Assembly (NCBI GenBank): GCA_020740775.1
Contig: JAHEWK010000021.1
Span: 496,001 to 560,000 of the forward strand
DNA: 64,000 nt
Direction of reading: 5' to 3'
Source of the DNA: Ilyonectria destructans
Lineage: Eukaryota; Ascomycota; Sordariomycetes; Hypocreales; Nectriaceae
A program made the translations under genes and the position numbers. Shown piece by piece: positions 54,770-64,000 of this stretch. A model generated the notes under the pieces. The model searched no databases and was not told the DNA's origin. It saw nothing but the letters and a program-made list of their open reading frames with translations. How positions within the stretch are numbered: the stretch's first letter is position 1; every line of letters starts with the position of its first letter.

Positions 54770-56781
54770 ATGGCCCAAGCAGCATTTCCTGATGATGTGC
54801 TCCCGCCGGAGGGTACATACGACTCACGAGAGGCTCTACTCGCAGTTATCAATGAATGGGCAGCGTCAAGAGGATACGCATTCATAACTGGGAGATCTTC
54901 GCGCTCAACTAGTGGTAGGCAGATTATCACATATGCATGTGATAGATGGTGTCGTCCTCCTAGCGCCTCAAGAGATCGCCAGTGCAAGACTACTACGCGA
55001 GGAACCAATTGCCCGTTCTCCATTATAGCGAAGGAATCCCTAGATAAGACTACTTGGTCCTTAAGGCATCGTCCGGATAGACGATTTTCCTTACACAACC
55101 ATGAGCCAAGCTGGCACAAATCGACTCATCTAGTCCATCGGCAGCTCTCTGATGCGGATAAATCAACAATCAGCAGCCTTACGAATGCCGGAGTAGCGCC
55201 AAAGGATATCAGGACTTATATCCGCCAAAACTCTAATACGATTGCAACCCAGCAAGATATCTACAACCGTATTGCGGATAACCGACGAGATCTCTGCGAG
55301 GGCCAGAGTTCTATCCATGCCTTTGCCAATCAACTAGACGGGGAGGGATTCTGGAACCGGATGCAACTTGATCCAGATGGCCGGGTAACAGCTGTCTTAT
55401 TCGCTCATCCAGACTCATTAGCCTACCCTCAGGCCTACCCAGATCTACTCTTCCTGGATTGCACATACAAGACGAACAAATATGGGATGCCACTCCTTGA
55501 TATGATTGGCGTTGATGCCTGCCAGCGATCATTCTGTATCGCCTTTGCATTCCTTAGTGGCGAGACTGAGCAGGACTACCTATGGGCCTTGGACCGGCTC
55601 AGATCCCTGTACGAACTCTGCAATACAAGGTTTCCATCTGTTATCCTAACAGACCGCGATAAGGCTTGTATGAACGCCGCAGAGATCTGCTTTCCATCTT
55701 CAATCTCGCTGCTATGCCTATGGCATGCGAACAAGGCAGTCCTCCGCTATTGCCAGCCAACATTCGTACGCCACCAACAAGGGTCAGAGGCCTACCAACA
55801 AGGTCTAAGCGATTGGAATGAGTTTTTTAATCACTGGCATTCAATTATGAAGTCACCAGATGAAGAGGCCTTTATCAGCGCGTACAAGAGCTTGAAAAGC
55901 GCTACCTACCGCAATACCTTGAAGAGGTTGGGTATATTAAGGCCAATTGGCTCGATCCGTACAAGGAAAAGCTTGTCAAGGCCTGGGTTGATCAGCACCC
56001 TCACTTTGGTAATGTAGTTACCTCACGGGTTGAGGGTATCCATGGGCTACTTAAGAGCCATCTCAAGATATCTACACTAGATCTCTTCGAGGCTTGGAGG
56101 GCTATGAAGCTTGCGCTGCTTAATCAATTAGCCGAGCTATAATCCAACCAAGCCAGCCAGCAAATGCGGATACCAATTGAGCTCTCTGGGTCACTATATA
56201 GTGTTATACGTGGCTGGATATCTCACGAGGCTTTACGGAAGGTTGAGGAACAACGGAAGTGGCTCTTACAAGGAGACCTGCCTAGCTGCACCGGCTCTTT
56301 TACTCAATCTCAAGGGCTCCCTTGCGCTCATACTCTCAAGGCTCTACAAGAACAAGATCAAACCCTTCGCCTAGAGCATTTTCACACGCATTGGCACCTC
56401 AACCGTCCTGGTGTTCATCAGTTGCTACTAGAGCCTCGTTATCGACCTGATCGGATAGCTGCCAGCTCAACTAGACCGCAATCAAGCACTCAGAGAGAGC
56501 CAAGTGCATTCGAGGCAGTTGAGGCAGCAGCACAGCCAAAGGCACAACCTAAATGCAGCAGATGCCACGCATTAGGTCATAGAATGACTTCAAAGGCATG
56601 CCCTCAGCGGTACGAGGAGCTTTTGCAATCGTCAGCATTATCAGGGCAGACACGACCAGCGCCGGCGGTATCAACATCAGCAGGGTTCAAATCCACGACA
56701 CTCCACGACACATTTGTGAATATGGCGTGGATATGGCAAGCAGTACCTGCACCGCGGGGGGTGCAAATACCAACCACGTGA
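54770..56781 (+). pseudogene. MULE (Hop-like) transposase, copy 1, two lesions
   Basis: Start MAQAAFPDDVLPPEGTYDSREAL. Domains: an N-terminal FAR1/WRKY-GCM1-type zinc-binding region (CDRWC...C...HNHEPS), then the MULE core with DLLFLDCTYKTNKYGMPLL (first Asp), SVILTDRDKACMNA (second Asp) and LCLWHANKAV. The C-terminal SWIM-type zinc finger (CTGSFTQSQGLPCAH) and a zinc knuckle (CSRCHALGHRMTSKAC) follow. A one-base shift lies near 55893 (coding continues as ELEKRYLPQYLEEVGYIKANW in the next frame), and a TAA at 56140-56142 replaces a sense codon (CAA to TAA is simplest). About 56 kb on, the gene at 58362-63926 is a paralogue. Confidence 0.9.
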
Positions 56782-57099
56782 CTCGTGCACCGCCGGGGGT
56801 GCAACCAAGATCCGTTATCTAGTAGGCCTGAGGGATATCTCTCTTGCACACACCCACAAGGCATTAATTCATGTAATTGAAGGAAGGGGATGATTTGGTG
56901 TATATACAGCTATTCAATGTATCACATTTGATCCGTTGGCAACGTACCAGTCTGCGCAAGGCCGTGAATAACATACGATACTTGGTCATAACACCACAGC
57001 AGTCATATGTAAGTGAATGACTTCAACGCCTGCAGTATATAAAGCAGGACTCTTCCTCTTGGAAGAAGCCCTCTTTCTACATTAAGCAATACTGTCAAG
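56782..57099. other. Promoter-containing spacer
   Basis: Starts with two GC-rich near-palindromes of the TGCACCGC...GGGGGTGCA type (about 56747-56802). A TATA box (CAGTATATAAAGC near 57031-57043) lies about 60 bp before the ATG at 57100. Confidence 0.55.
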
Positions 57100-57717
57100 A
57101 TGTACAACCGCAATCAAAGCCAGCGTCAGAACCCTCAAGATATCCCCATCTTTGTGGATCATTCAGCAACACCAGCTGGGCCTTTCCCAGTAAATAATAA
57201 CAACCCGTTTATTCTACGGCCTATTGCCAATAATCAACAAGTGCCGTTACCAGCCCGCCTTCCTCATATTTCAACAGCTCCATTCCCTGTTGAGTATTGG
57301 AGGTCTGCTACTACCTTGCCAACAGATCCAACCTCTCCCACTATGCTCTATGCAGACCCCCAAGCACTTGCAAGAGCTCAAGCTACTCAATATCCCCCCA
57401 AAGGGGAGCCTGTTATTACAGAGGTACTGCCATTTGGATATCAGGTCAGGGGAGAGTGGCATATTGGGTATCTTAATGACGCTCTTTATCAACGGCAACA
57501 TCGCATTCATCCAGATGCGACTCCTATGTGGACTCATAATCGATTTCAAACCCTTGATAATTCATATCGCGGTATGAACATCACGGTCCCAGGTACAGTA
57601 TGGCCAACAGCTGCTGTAGGGATGACCTCCAACCTATCAAATCTCCGGGCAATAGAGGGATCAGGGATTCATATTTGGAACGTTGATCCAAATGGGTATA
57701 TTATGTGGATGTGGTAG
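57100..57717 (+). CDS. Unrecognised 205-residue protein next to the MULE genes
   Basis: MYNRNQSQRQNPQDIPIFVD to NPNGYIMWMW-stop, one exon, no lesion. Asn-, Gln- and Pro-rich first half, then a more ordered part (EVLPFGYQVRGEWHIGYLNDALYQRQ, ATPMWTHNRFQTLDNSYRGMNITV). No signal peptide or membrane segment. A good TATA box and clean frame argue that it is real. It sits downstream of the MULE transposase copy 1 on the same strand, so it may be a second gene of that transposon. I do not recognise the family and propose no function. Confidence 0.6.
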   Translation: MYNRNQSQRQNPQDIPIFVDHSATPAGPFPVNNNNPFILRPIANNQQVPLPARLPHISTAPFPVEYWRSATTLPTDPTSPTMLYADPQALARAQATQYPPKGEPVITEVLPFGYQVRGEWHIGYLNDALYQRQHRIHPDATPMWTHNRFQTLDNSYRGMNITVPGTVWPTAAVGMTSNLSNLRAIEGSGIHIWNVDPNGYIMWMW

Positions 57718-57768
57718 GGAACACAGTGATATCATAGAATAGTTCAATATGATATTGTTATTGCTATA

Positions 57769-58188
57769 ACGTATATGATAAGCGAGCGTCGCAGACAAGC
57801 GAGCGTCGCACTTGGATTTTCACCTTAAATCGCGATTTTAAAATAATTCTTAAAAACTCAAACTAAGCCTAAAGTAGCTATAATTTTAAATACAGCTTAT
57901 TTAAAATATATTTTATTTTTAAGAGCTTTTTTAAGCTATATATACTTATAGCGCTAGTAGTATAAAATTCGCACTGTTTCTTTTACTATTTTTATTTATA
58001 ACTAGTTTCATAAATTAGTTACAAATATAAAGAAAATAACATTTCATGACTTTCTTTCTTAAAAACCTGAAGTTAATTCTCTAGAAATTTACTAATTAAA
58101 TAGCCTGTTTTATAAAATCTAAAATTTACACTTTTAGCTGTACAGTATCGACGCTCGCTTGTTTGCGACGCTCGCTTATCATATACGT
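57769..58188. mobile_element. pogo-type MITE, complete
   Basis: 420 bp, ends ACGTATATGATAAGCGAGCG inverted over about 40 bp (with doubled GCGAGCGTCGCA blocks), TA on both sides (57767-57768 and 58189-58190). The best preserved copy of the family. Confidence 0.93.
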
Positions 58189-60700
58189 TATCTCTAGTTA
58201 TCTTGTGACAGTAAAGTATACTTAACCCTATATGTAAACTCAACCACAACTCTATTAAATCAAGCCATTGGATTACCATTACTATACTTGGAGATTCGCC
58301 TTCTCTTTCTCTTCCCAATGATATATAACAATCATATTTCCTGTTACTATTACCAATGTTACTAGGGGTGGTTCCCATCTCGATAACATCTCCCTTGCAA
58401 TTCAATATCTCTCTCAGCAGCATCCCATATATCTTGCATACCTCGCCGCCCTGAGAAAGGCTGCTCTGCCATCTCAATCCCTACATTCTGTTCAACTCGC
58501 TCATTCTCAGCTCTATCCCAATCAAGATAACTCATCATCTCCTCCTTAGTCCAGTCTCTGATGCTATTTCCCGCCCTGCAACGACTCCCCATTTGCTTGT
58601 AGTTAAGACACCAGTCATATTCTGCTTTGCCGTAACGTAGAGGCAGTCCCATAGCCTTGCGGTATTGTTGATTGGTCTTGTAGGCTCCTCGAGGTAACAT
58701 GGTAAACCAGGCCTCTCGTGCTTCTTTGTACCGTTGGAAGATAGCACGGGGGTCATCAGCTCGTAACGGAGATACTAATCCAGCTGCTGGAGGAGATTGT
58801 AGGTGAGTTGTTCTGTATATTGTTGTTGTCTGTGTTCTTGTGCGGGCCACAGTCTCGGATACAGTCTCGGATACAGTCTCGGATACCACAGAGCATCCAG
58901 TCAGAGATAATGGAGATAATGAGCGGGTGATAGAGCGAGTAAGTGTATGTGTCGTTGTATGTGTCGTTGTATGTGTTGATGCAGAGATTTGAGCAGGAGC
59001 CTGAGCAGGAGCCTGAGCAGAAGCCTGACCCTCCAATAGATGTTCGTAACGTAAGGGGCATGCTTTAGACCTCATTGTGTGGCCTTGTGTATGACATTTC
59101 GAACACGTTGGCGCTGCCTTTAGTCGTACTGCTTTCTCAACACCTTCAAATACACAGGGCTCACGTTGTGTGCTCGTTGGTGGCAGCGTCGAACTAGCTG
59201 TTAGACGATCAAACTGCCTGTGTGGCTCAATAATGAGCTGGGGGGTTCCTGAGCGTTGGAGATACCAATGTGAATGGAAATGATGTAGTAGAAGGGGCTG
59301 ATTCTGCTCCAGCAAAGACCGAAGGATATGAGCACAAGGCAGACCAAGAGTCTTAGTGAAGACCTCTGTGCATGCAGGAAGTTCTTTTGATAGCCGTTCC
59401 CGCTGAACCTCAACCTTATGCAAGGCTTTGTGTGAGATCCAACCACGTATGTTGCTGTACAAAATCCCAGATAGTCGAATAGGTGTGCTGATATGCTGCC
59501 TGCCTTGGTTGGCCTCGAGTTCGGAAATCTGGTTGTGCAGAACAAGCTTGATAATCCTCCAGGCCTCAAAGAGGTCAGCTTGTGAGGATTTCATGTGAGA
59601 TTTAATAAGCTGATGAATGCCCTCGCCCCGTGATGTAACATATTGCTCAAAGTGAAGGTATTGGTTAACCCATGCCTTGACAAACCTCTCTTTGTAGAGA
59701 TCGAGCCAGATGTCCATAAGATAGCCTACTTCGTTGATGTGGTCAGGGATATAACGCTCCTTGAACTTCTCAAGCCTCTCGTTGTAGATATCCTCAGTTG
59801 CTGAGGCCACAATCTCATGCCAATGGCCGTAGAACTCCTTCCACTCTTCGTATCCCTGAGTATTGTTCTTATCTTGAGTGAATGCAGGCAGACAATAGCT
59901 TAGTACTGCTTTGTTGATATGCCACAAGCATAACATCTCAATTGACTCAGGGAAACAAGAGGGAGAGGCAATAGCATTCATACAGGCAAGACAGCGATCT
60001 GTGAGTATCACAGATGGAAGGGCTACTCTATGAAGCTGATACATATACCGTAGCTGTTCAAGAGCCCATATGTAATCGGCTTCTTCCTCGCCACTAAGGA
60101 ATGCAAATGCAATACAGAAGGATCGTTGACAAGCATCAACACCAACTATATCGAGAAGAGGCATCTTATACTTATTGGTCTTGTAGGTACAGTCCAGTAT
60201 GAGCACTTCGGGATATAATTTGAGGTATCCCAGTGACTGTGGATGTGCAAATAATACTGCCACAACTCTACCACTCTCATCAAGGTCAAATCGACTCCAG
60301 AAGCCCTCGATTTTGAGCTGTTCGGCAAGGGCATGTATGTTGCTTTGACCTTGAGTAAGCTTCCGTTTGCCTCGTGCAATGCAGTTGTAGATATCTTGCT
60401 GTGTGGCAAGTGTAGGTAAGTTTGTGTGCAAATAGGATCTGATCTCCTTTGGCGCAATGCCGGCATTGGCGAGTTGTTGGACTGTTGTTTCCTGCGGGTC
60501 TGATAGCTGACGAAGTATCGGATGTTCCCGTTGAGTGTGACTTGGTTCGTGATTGTGTTGATCAAAGCCAGCCCCAGGACGATGCTTCAGACTCCACACG
60601 GTCTTACATATGCTTTCCTTTGCTATGACAGAGAAGCGGCATCCCGTACGGCGTGAATTCCGCTGCTGTTCCTCTCCGGTCTTGTAGGCAGGAGTGCGCC

Positions 60701-63700
60701 CAAGGGTCGGAACCACTACATCCACTCCACTTTGGGACCAAGTAGAGTGGATGTACGGTTTTTTAGCAATTACGTAGTGGATGTAGCACATATTCGACCG
60801 GAGTGGAATGTACACACGTGGATTTATAAGTGGATTTATAAGTGGATTTTTGAGGCTATTCACAACCTCGTCGGCGCCTATTCAGCCTCACTTTCAGAGG
60901 TTGACACTAATTCTTCAGCCTGTTGCTGCTGTGATGAATCGTCAACCTCGCTGGCGCTGTCCTCGCCCTCCAATAGCCATTTTGACTCAGCAATCGCCAG
61001 CTCGTCCTCGCTTAGAGTCCCACAACCGCCATCCAGCTTACTTTCAAGGTGTGACTTAAGCAATGGATCCAGGTCCTTGATAAGGCCAGCACGGTACCAA
61101 GAGCGTAAAACCTGACAAATGGCGATAATCTCAGCATCTAGGTTCGTACGCAACCCCGAGACCATCTTGCCAGCAGCTGAAAATAACCTCTCACACTCGG
61201 CTGACATCGGCTGGATCGTCAGGAAGTCCAATGCCATCCTGGATAACCGAGGATATCTGCCTTGCTTAGTGATCCAGTAACCAATTGGATCACGAACGTT
61301 GCCGTCGCTGGCGTCACGATCCGTCTGCCACGCTTGGTACTCGTCACCAGCAATAGCTGCTGCGTAGGCTGGTATTGAGTTTGGCAGACGACTGTTCTTC
61401 TCGAAGGGGTTGAAAAACCGAGGTCTTTTTGCTGGTGGCTCGTCGTCGCCTCTGCTGCTGCTGGTTCTAACCTCGAGATGAGCGTAATCGGACAGCCAGA
61501 CGTCGGCAACCATCTCTTTTTCCTTTTCAACCCAACTAGGCTTATGAGCCCACGTTTCATCAAACCAGTCCCAACGATAAGCTGGATGGAGCGCCATAGC
61601 CGTATAGTAGATGGGCGTCTCGTCCAGCCGCTGATAATATTCATCCAGCTTACCCCAAGCAAGGTTGATTCCGATGCGGAAGTGCTCTGGATCAGGAAAA
61701 TCAGCAGCAAGCCGCTTATATTCTTCCAGTGTGTTAAGCAGCAACTCATAGCCAAGCACCACGTCCCAGATATTGCCGTAGGAGCCAGTCCAGCCTTGCT
61801 TACGCCTGCGGATGTGTCCATCGCCCTCAAGCGTCTTTACCACAGTCTCAAAAACAGTCAGAATAGCCTCCAAATGGTAAAGAACCTCCCAGTCTTTGTC
61901 CGTTAGCTGATTCTCGTCTCGGAGGATGCGTGGTTTTTTCGCCAACTTGGTTTGTGTTACTTGGCCAGTCTTTTTAGACCGATTTTCGTCCTCCCATTGC
62001 GCCTTATACTTGATCAGTAGGAGTTCGATAGAGGTTTTCAACCGTAGAGCCCTGCGGATCATGTAGAGTTGCGACAGCCAACGCGTGTCGTTATCGATAA
62101 TTAGCTTGAGTGGTTTCTTCGATCGGAGTTTAAGGGTGGTGGCGCGATTAATTTCGTCCTGTTAGATATACCGAATTAGTATGAGACGAATAGGATTTAG
62201 TAAAACCAGCTTACCCTCTGAACCTCCTTGAATAAGTAAATCAGCCGATGGCTAATACGCACATCAACTACAATATTGTGTAACTTGCCAACTGGTCCTT
62301 TTTTGCGCCATCGAGCGTATTCAGTATCAGATAACGCTTCTGCGCCTGATAATTGCTGCTCGAACGCGTCGGCGTTTTTGCCAAATAAGAGCGCCTTGGC
62401 TGACAAGTTAATTGTGTGGCCAATACAGCGTCCTCGGCGTAGTCGGCCATCGAACCCAAGTTCAGCACCAATGACCTCCATTGCAGTATCGTTGTTTTCA
62501 GCATTGTCGAGCGTGAAATAGCCAATCTTCTCTGGACTCACGCCAAGAGTGTGTAGGACGTCGAGAACCTCCCCACCGATCGTTGAGCCGAAGTGACGAT
62601 GAGCCTCTGGAACCCCAATCATGATTTTGCATGGCCGATTCTTCTCATCTCTGAAAAAACAAGCAATGCCGTAGAGGGCAAGCTTATTTCGAGACGTCCA
62701 GCCATCAAATGAGATGTGAAGCGCTCCAGGGGAGTTCCTCAGCACCTCGATAACCGTCTGCTTGTGGCGGTTATACTCTTGAATGATCTTATATCGGACA
62801 GCCCTGGCACTCAAGTTGGCGTGTTGGATCGAAACAGAGGGACTCAAATAGTCGAAGATTTCTCGGAGGATGGGGTTCTCGGCGAAGGAAAATGACTGGT
62901 TGCTACTGACGATTAACTCAACTAGCATACGCTAAAAGTGTTGCTTATCAAAGCGTAAGATGAAGCTATTCGCGATATTCTGTTCCGTAGGCTTGTTGAC
63001 GTCCAGTTTCAAAACAGAGGCAATAGTCGGCTGGTTCGATTTCAGTGCGCCTTCGGATTTCAGCTGTGCTGTGCTCTTTTTCTCTCCCTCTGGTGCTGGT
63101 GTTTTGTGTTCACGCCATAGATGATTTGCCGCGTTCTGGAGACCTGAAGAGGTAAAACTCGCGATAATGGGACGATTTCCGAGGATACAGTCCTTGCAAG
63201 CCCATTTGCGTAAGCCATGACGTTGAATATCGTAGCCAAAGTCCCACAGCCAAGAGCTAGTATCACGAGCGCGTTCTGACCAAGTCCAGCCTCTGAAATG
63301 GCGAAAAAGACGGTCTTGGAGCTGCTGCTGTTGGCCTGGCTGGTTGGCTGACATCGTCAATTTTTTTAAAAAAAACTTTGGCAAAAACAAAGCAGGAAAT
63401 CTGTAGAAAACGCGCTCAATAGGGGTAGTTTCTCGTATAATGTTATAAGATTAGCTGTAGGGGTGATCGACCTCGGCTAACTTGGGTCCAGATACCTCGA
63501 TTTAATAGGCAATTATATACAAAAATAAGTACTGTGAACCGTGCAGGGTCAGGGAATATCCCACTGTACCTAAATCCACCTAAATCCACTCCATTACATC
63601 CACTTTCAGGTTCAAGTGTAGTGGATTATTACGTAATCTGAGCGCCGACAAGTGGATGTAATAGAGATGGGCCACTTATATGTGGTCCACGTGGATTTGC

Positions 63701-63722
63701 AGTGTAGTGGGTCCGAGCCTTG
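60701..63722 (-). mobile_element. Complete hAT transposon inside the MULE transposase gene
   Basis: 3022 bp. Ends read CAAGGGTCGGAACCACTACA and, inverted, CAAGGCTCGGACCCACTACA (18 of 20 identical). The 8-bp duplication AGTGCGCC is exact (60693-60700 and 63723-63730). Subterminal GTGGAT(G/T)TA repeats crowd both ends. It is a different family from the hATs at 3886 and 26014. Confidence 0.95.
60878..63354 (-). pseudogene. hAT transposase with a single premature stop
   Basis: Start MSANQPGQQQQLQDRLF at 63354. BED-type zinc finger (CKDCILGN...AANHLWREH). After SFILRFDKQHF a TAG (62932-62934) interrupts the frame, which continues at once as RMLVELIVSSNQSF; CAG to TAG is the simplest change. The catalytic core follows (ISFDGWTSRNKLAL, GYFTLDNAENNDTAME, RCIGHTINLSAKALLF). 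An intron lies at about 62140-62210, whose phase I could not settle. The rest (IIDNDTRWLSQLYMIRRAL ... YPRLSRMALDFLTIQPMSAECERLFS) holds the C-terminal dimerisation domain to a stop at 60878. It would be inactive unless the stop is read through. Confidence 0.88.
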
Positions 63723-64000
63723 AGTGCGCCCTGCTCCACGGTCACAGATGAAGGTAACTATACTTCTTCTACTGGGAGTCATTCTAGATCTTCCGATCAC
63801 AAAGGCATAACCTCGTGGCGCTGCCCAAGCGTTGATTGCTATACGGACTTCCTCCCGTGAGGCATATTGGCCTTCAGGAGGAAGGGCATCCTCAGGGAAG
63901 GAACGGGGAGCCTCAATTGGGTTCATTGTAGCAGGAGAAAGGCGCGGCAAGTTGAATCGATACCGTAGAAGCTGTTGATCATTGAATTGAGGGCCAATTT

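Larger units (their letters stand above)
58362..63926 (-). pseudogene. MULE (Hop-like) transposase, copy 2, split by a hAT
   Basis: Two pieces, 63926-63723 (68 codons) and 60692-58362 (777 codons with stop), join in frame to 844 residues when the hAT and one copy of its duplication are removed (CDRGAGRT/PAYKTGEEQQ). Domains: FAR1-type zinc region; MULE catalytic core EVLILDCTYKTNKYKMPLL, SVILTDRCLACMNA, LCLWHINKAV; SWIM finger CTEVFTKTLGLPCAH; zinc knuckle CSKCHTQGHTMRSKAC. A tail holds repeats (QAPAQAPAQ, THTTTHTTTHT, SETVSETVSETV) and a conserved end (KEEMMSYLDWDRAENERVEQN). Apart from the insertion it appears intact, so copy 2 was functional until the hAT came in. It is about twice as well preserved as copy 1. 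The start is MNPIEAPRSFPEDALPPEG at 63926. Confidence 0.92.

Noticed and set aside
54461..54771. LTR or TIR pair of the first MULE
   Set aside because: The two similar blocks are direct, short and only 280 bp apart, so they are a local duplication rather than element ends.
1..64000. Starship-type giant element
   Set aside because: No DUF3435 tyrosine recombinase or typical Starship cargo was seen.
1..64000. CRISPR array, secondary-metabolite cluster, ribosomal RNA
   Set aside because: No regular spaced repeats, no polyketide or peptide synthetase genes and no rRNA sequence were seen.

Overview
This window is from a filamentous ascomycete, most likely Fusarium or a close hypocrealean relative. 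Genes have short introns of about 50-70 bp. They encode fungal enzymes for plant-polymer breakdown, a Zn2Cys6 regulator and fungal-only expanded families. The transposons are the set known from Fusarium accessory (lineage-specific) chromosomes: pogo/Fot, Tc1/impala-like, Hop-like MULE, several hATs, a Helitron, a chromodomain Ty3/Gypsy element and a Ty1/Copia element. All names are by recognition from sequence; no database was consulted.

Layout. 1-838: end of a truncated chromovirus copy. 1.4-3.9 kb: broken Zn2Cys6 transcription factor. 3.9-5.2 kb: degenerate hAT with a hAT MITE nested in it. 5.7-8.9 kb: intact four-exon secreted GH106-type glycosidase. 9.8-11.6 kb: tannase/feruloyl esterase with one frameshift. 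12.5-14.2 kb: a small TA-flanked MITE holding an intact Tc1 transposon. 14.9-16.6 kb: 5'-truncated GH3 beta-glucosidase pseudogene. 17.9-23.0 kb: full-length Copia element with identical LTRs. 23.1-24.9 kb: AT-rich debris, including a MITE with a solo LTR inside it. 24.9-34.2 kb: truncated pogo transposase, full hAT and truncated Helitron back to back. 35.0-43.4 kb: RecQ-like helicase gene split by a full-length chromovirus. 43.4-47.7 kb: DUF6589-type gene and a truncated C2H2/DUF3505-type gene. 47.9-49.3 kb: PD-(D/E)XK nuclease-like gene. 50.7-53.1 kb: DUF4238-type gene split by a MITE. 53.5-54.3 kb: third, truncated chromovirus copy. 54.8-63.9 kb: two MULE transposase genes, one split by a complete hAT, with a small unknown gene and another MITE between them.

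Target-site duplications can be read for most insertions, so their order and their host reading frames can be reconstructed. In four hosts (RecQ-like helicase, DUF4238 gene, the second MULE, and the MITE holding the solo LTR) removing the insert restores a continuous sequence exactly. Two LTR elements (17916-22957 and 36890-42741) have LTR pairs with no difference that I can see, so both inserted recently. Older host genes carry mostly transition-type nonsense codons compatible with RIP or cytosine deamination.

The best candidate for an undescribed system is the helicase / DUF6589 / C2H2 gene group at 35-47.7 kb. The DUF6589-type protein has spaced acidic residues that resemble an RNase H-fold transposase, and the helicase gene converges on it with only 5 bp between stop codons. 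I suggest the three are remains of one large, uncharacterised mobile element. This is inference and is marked as such.
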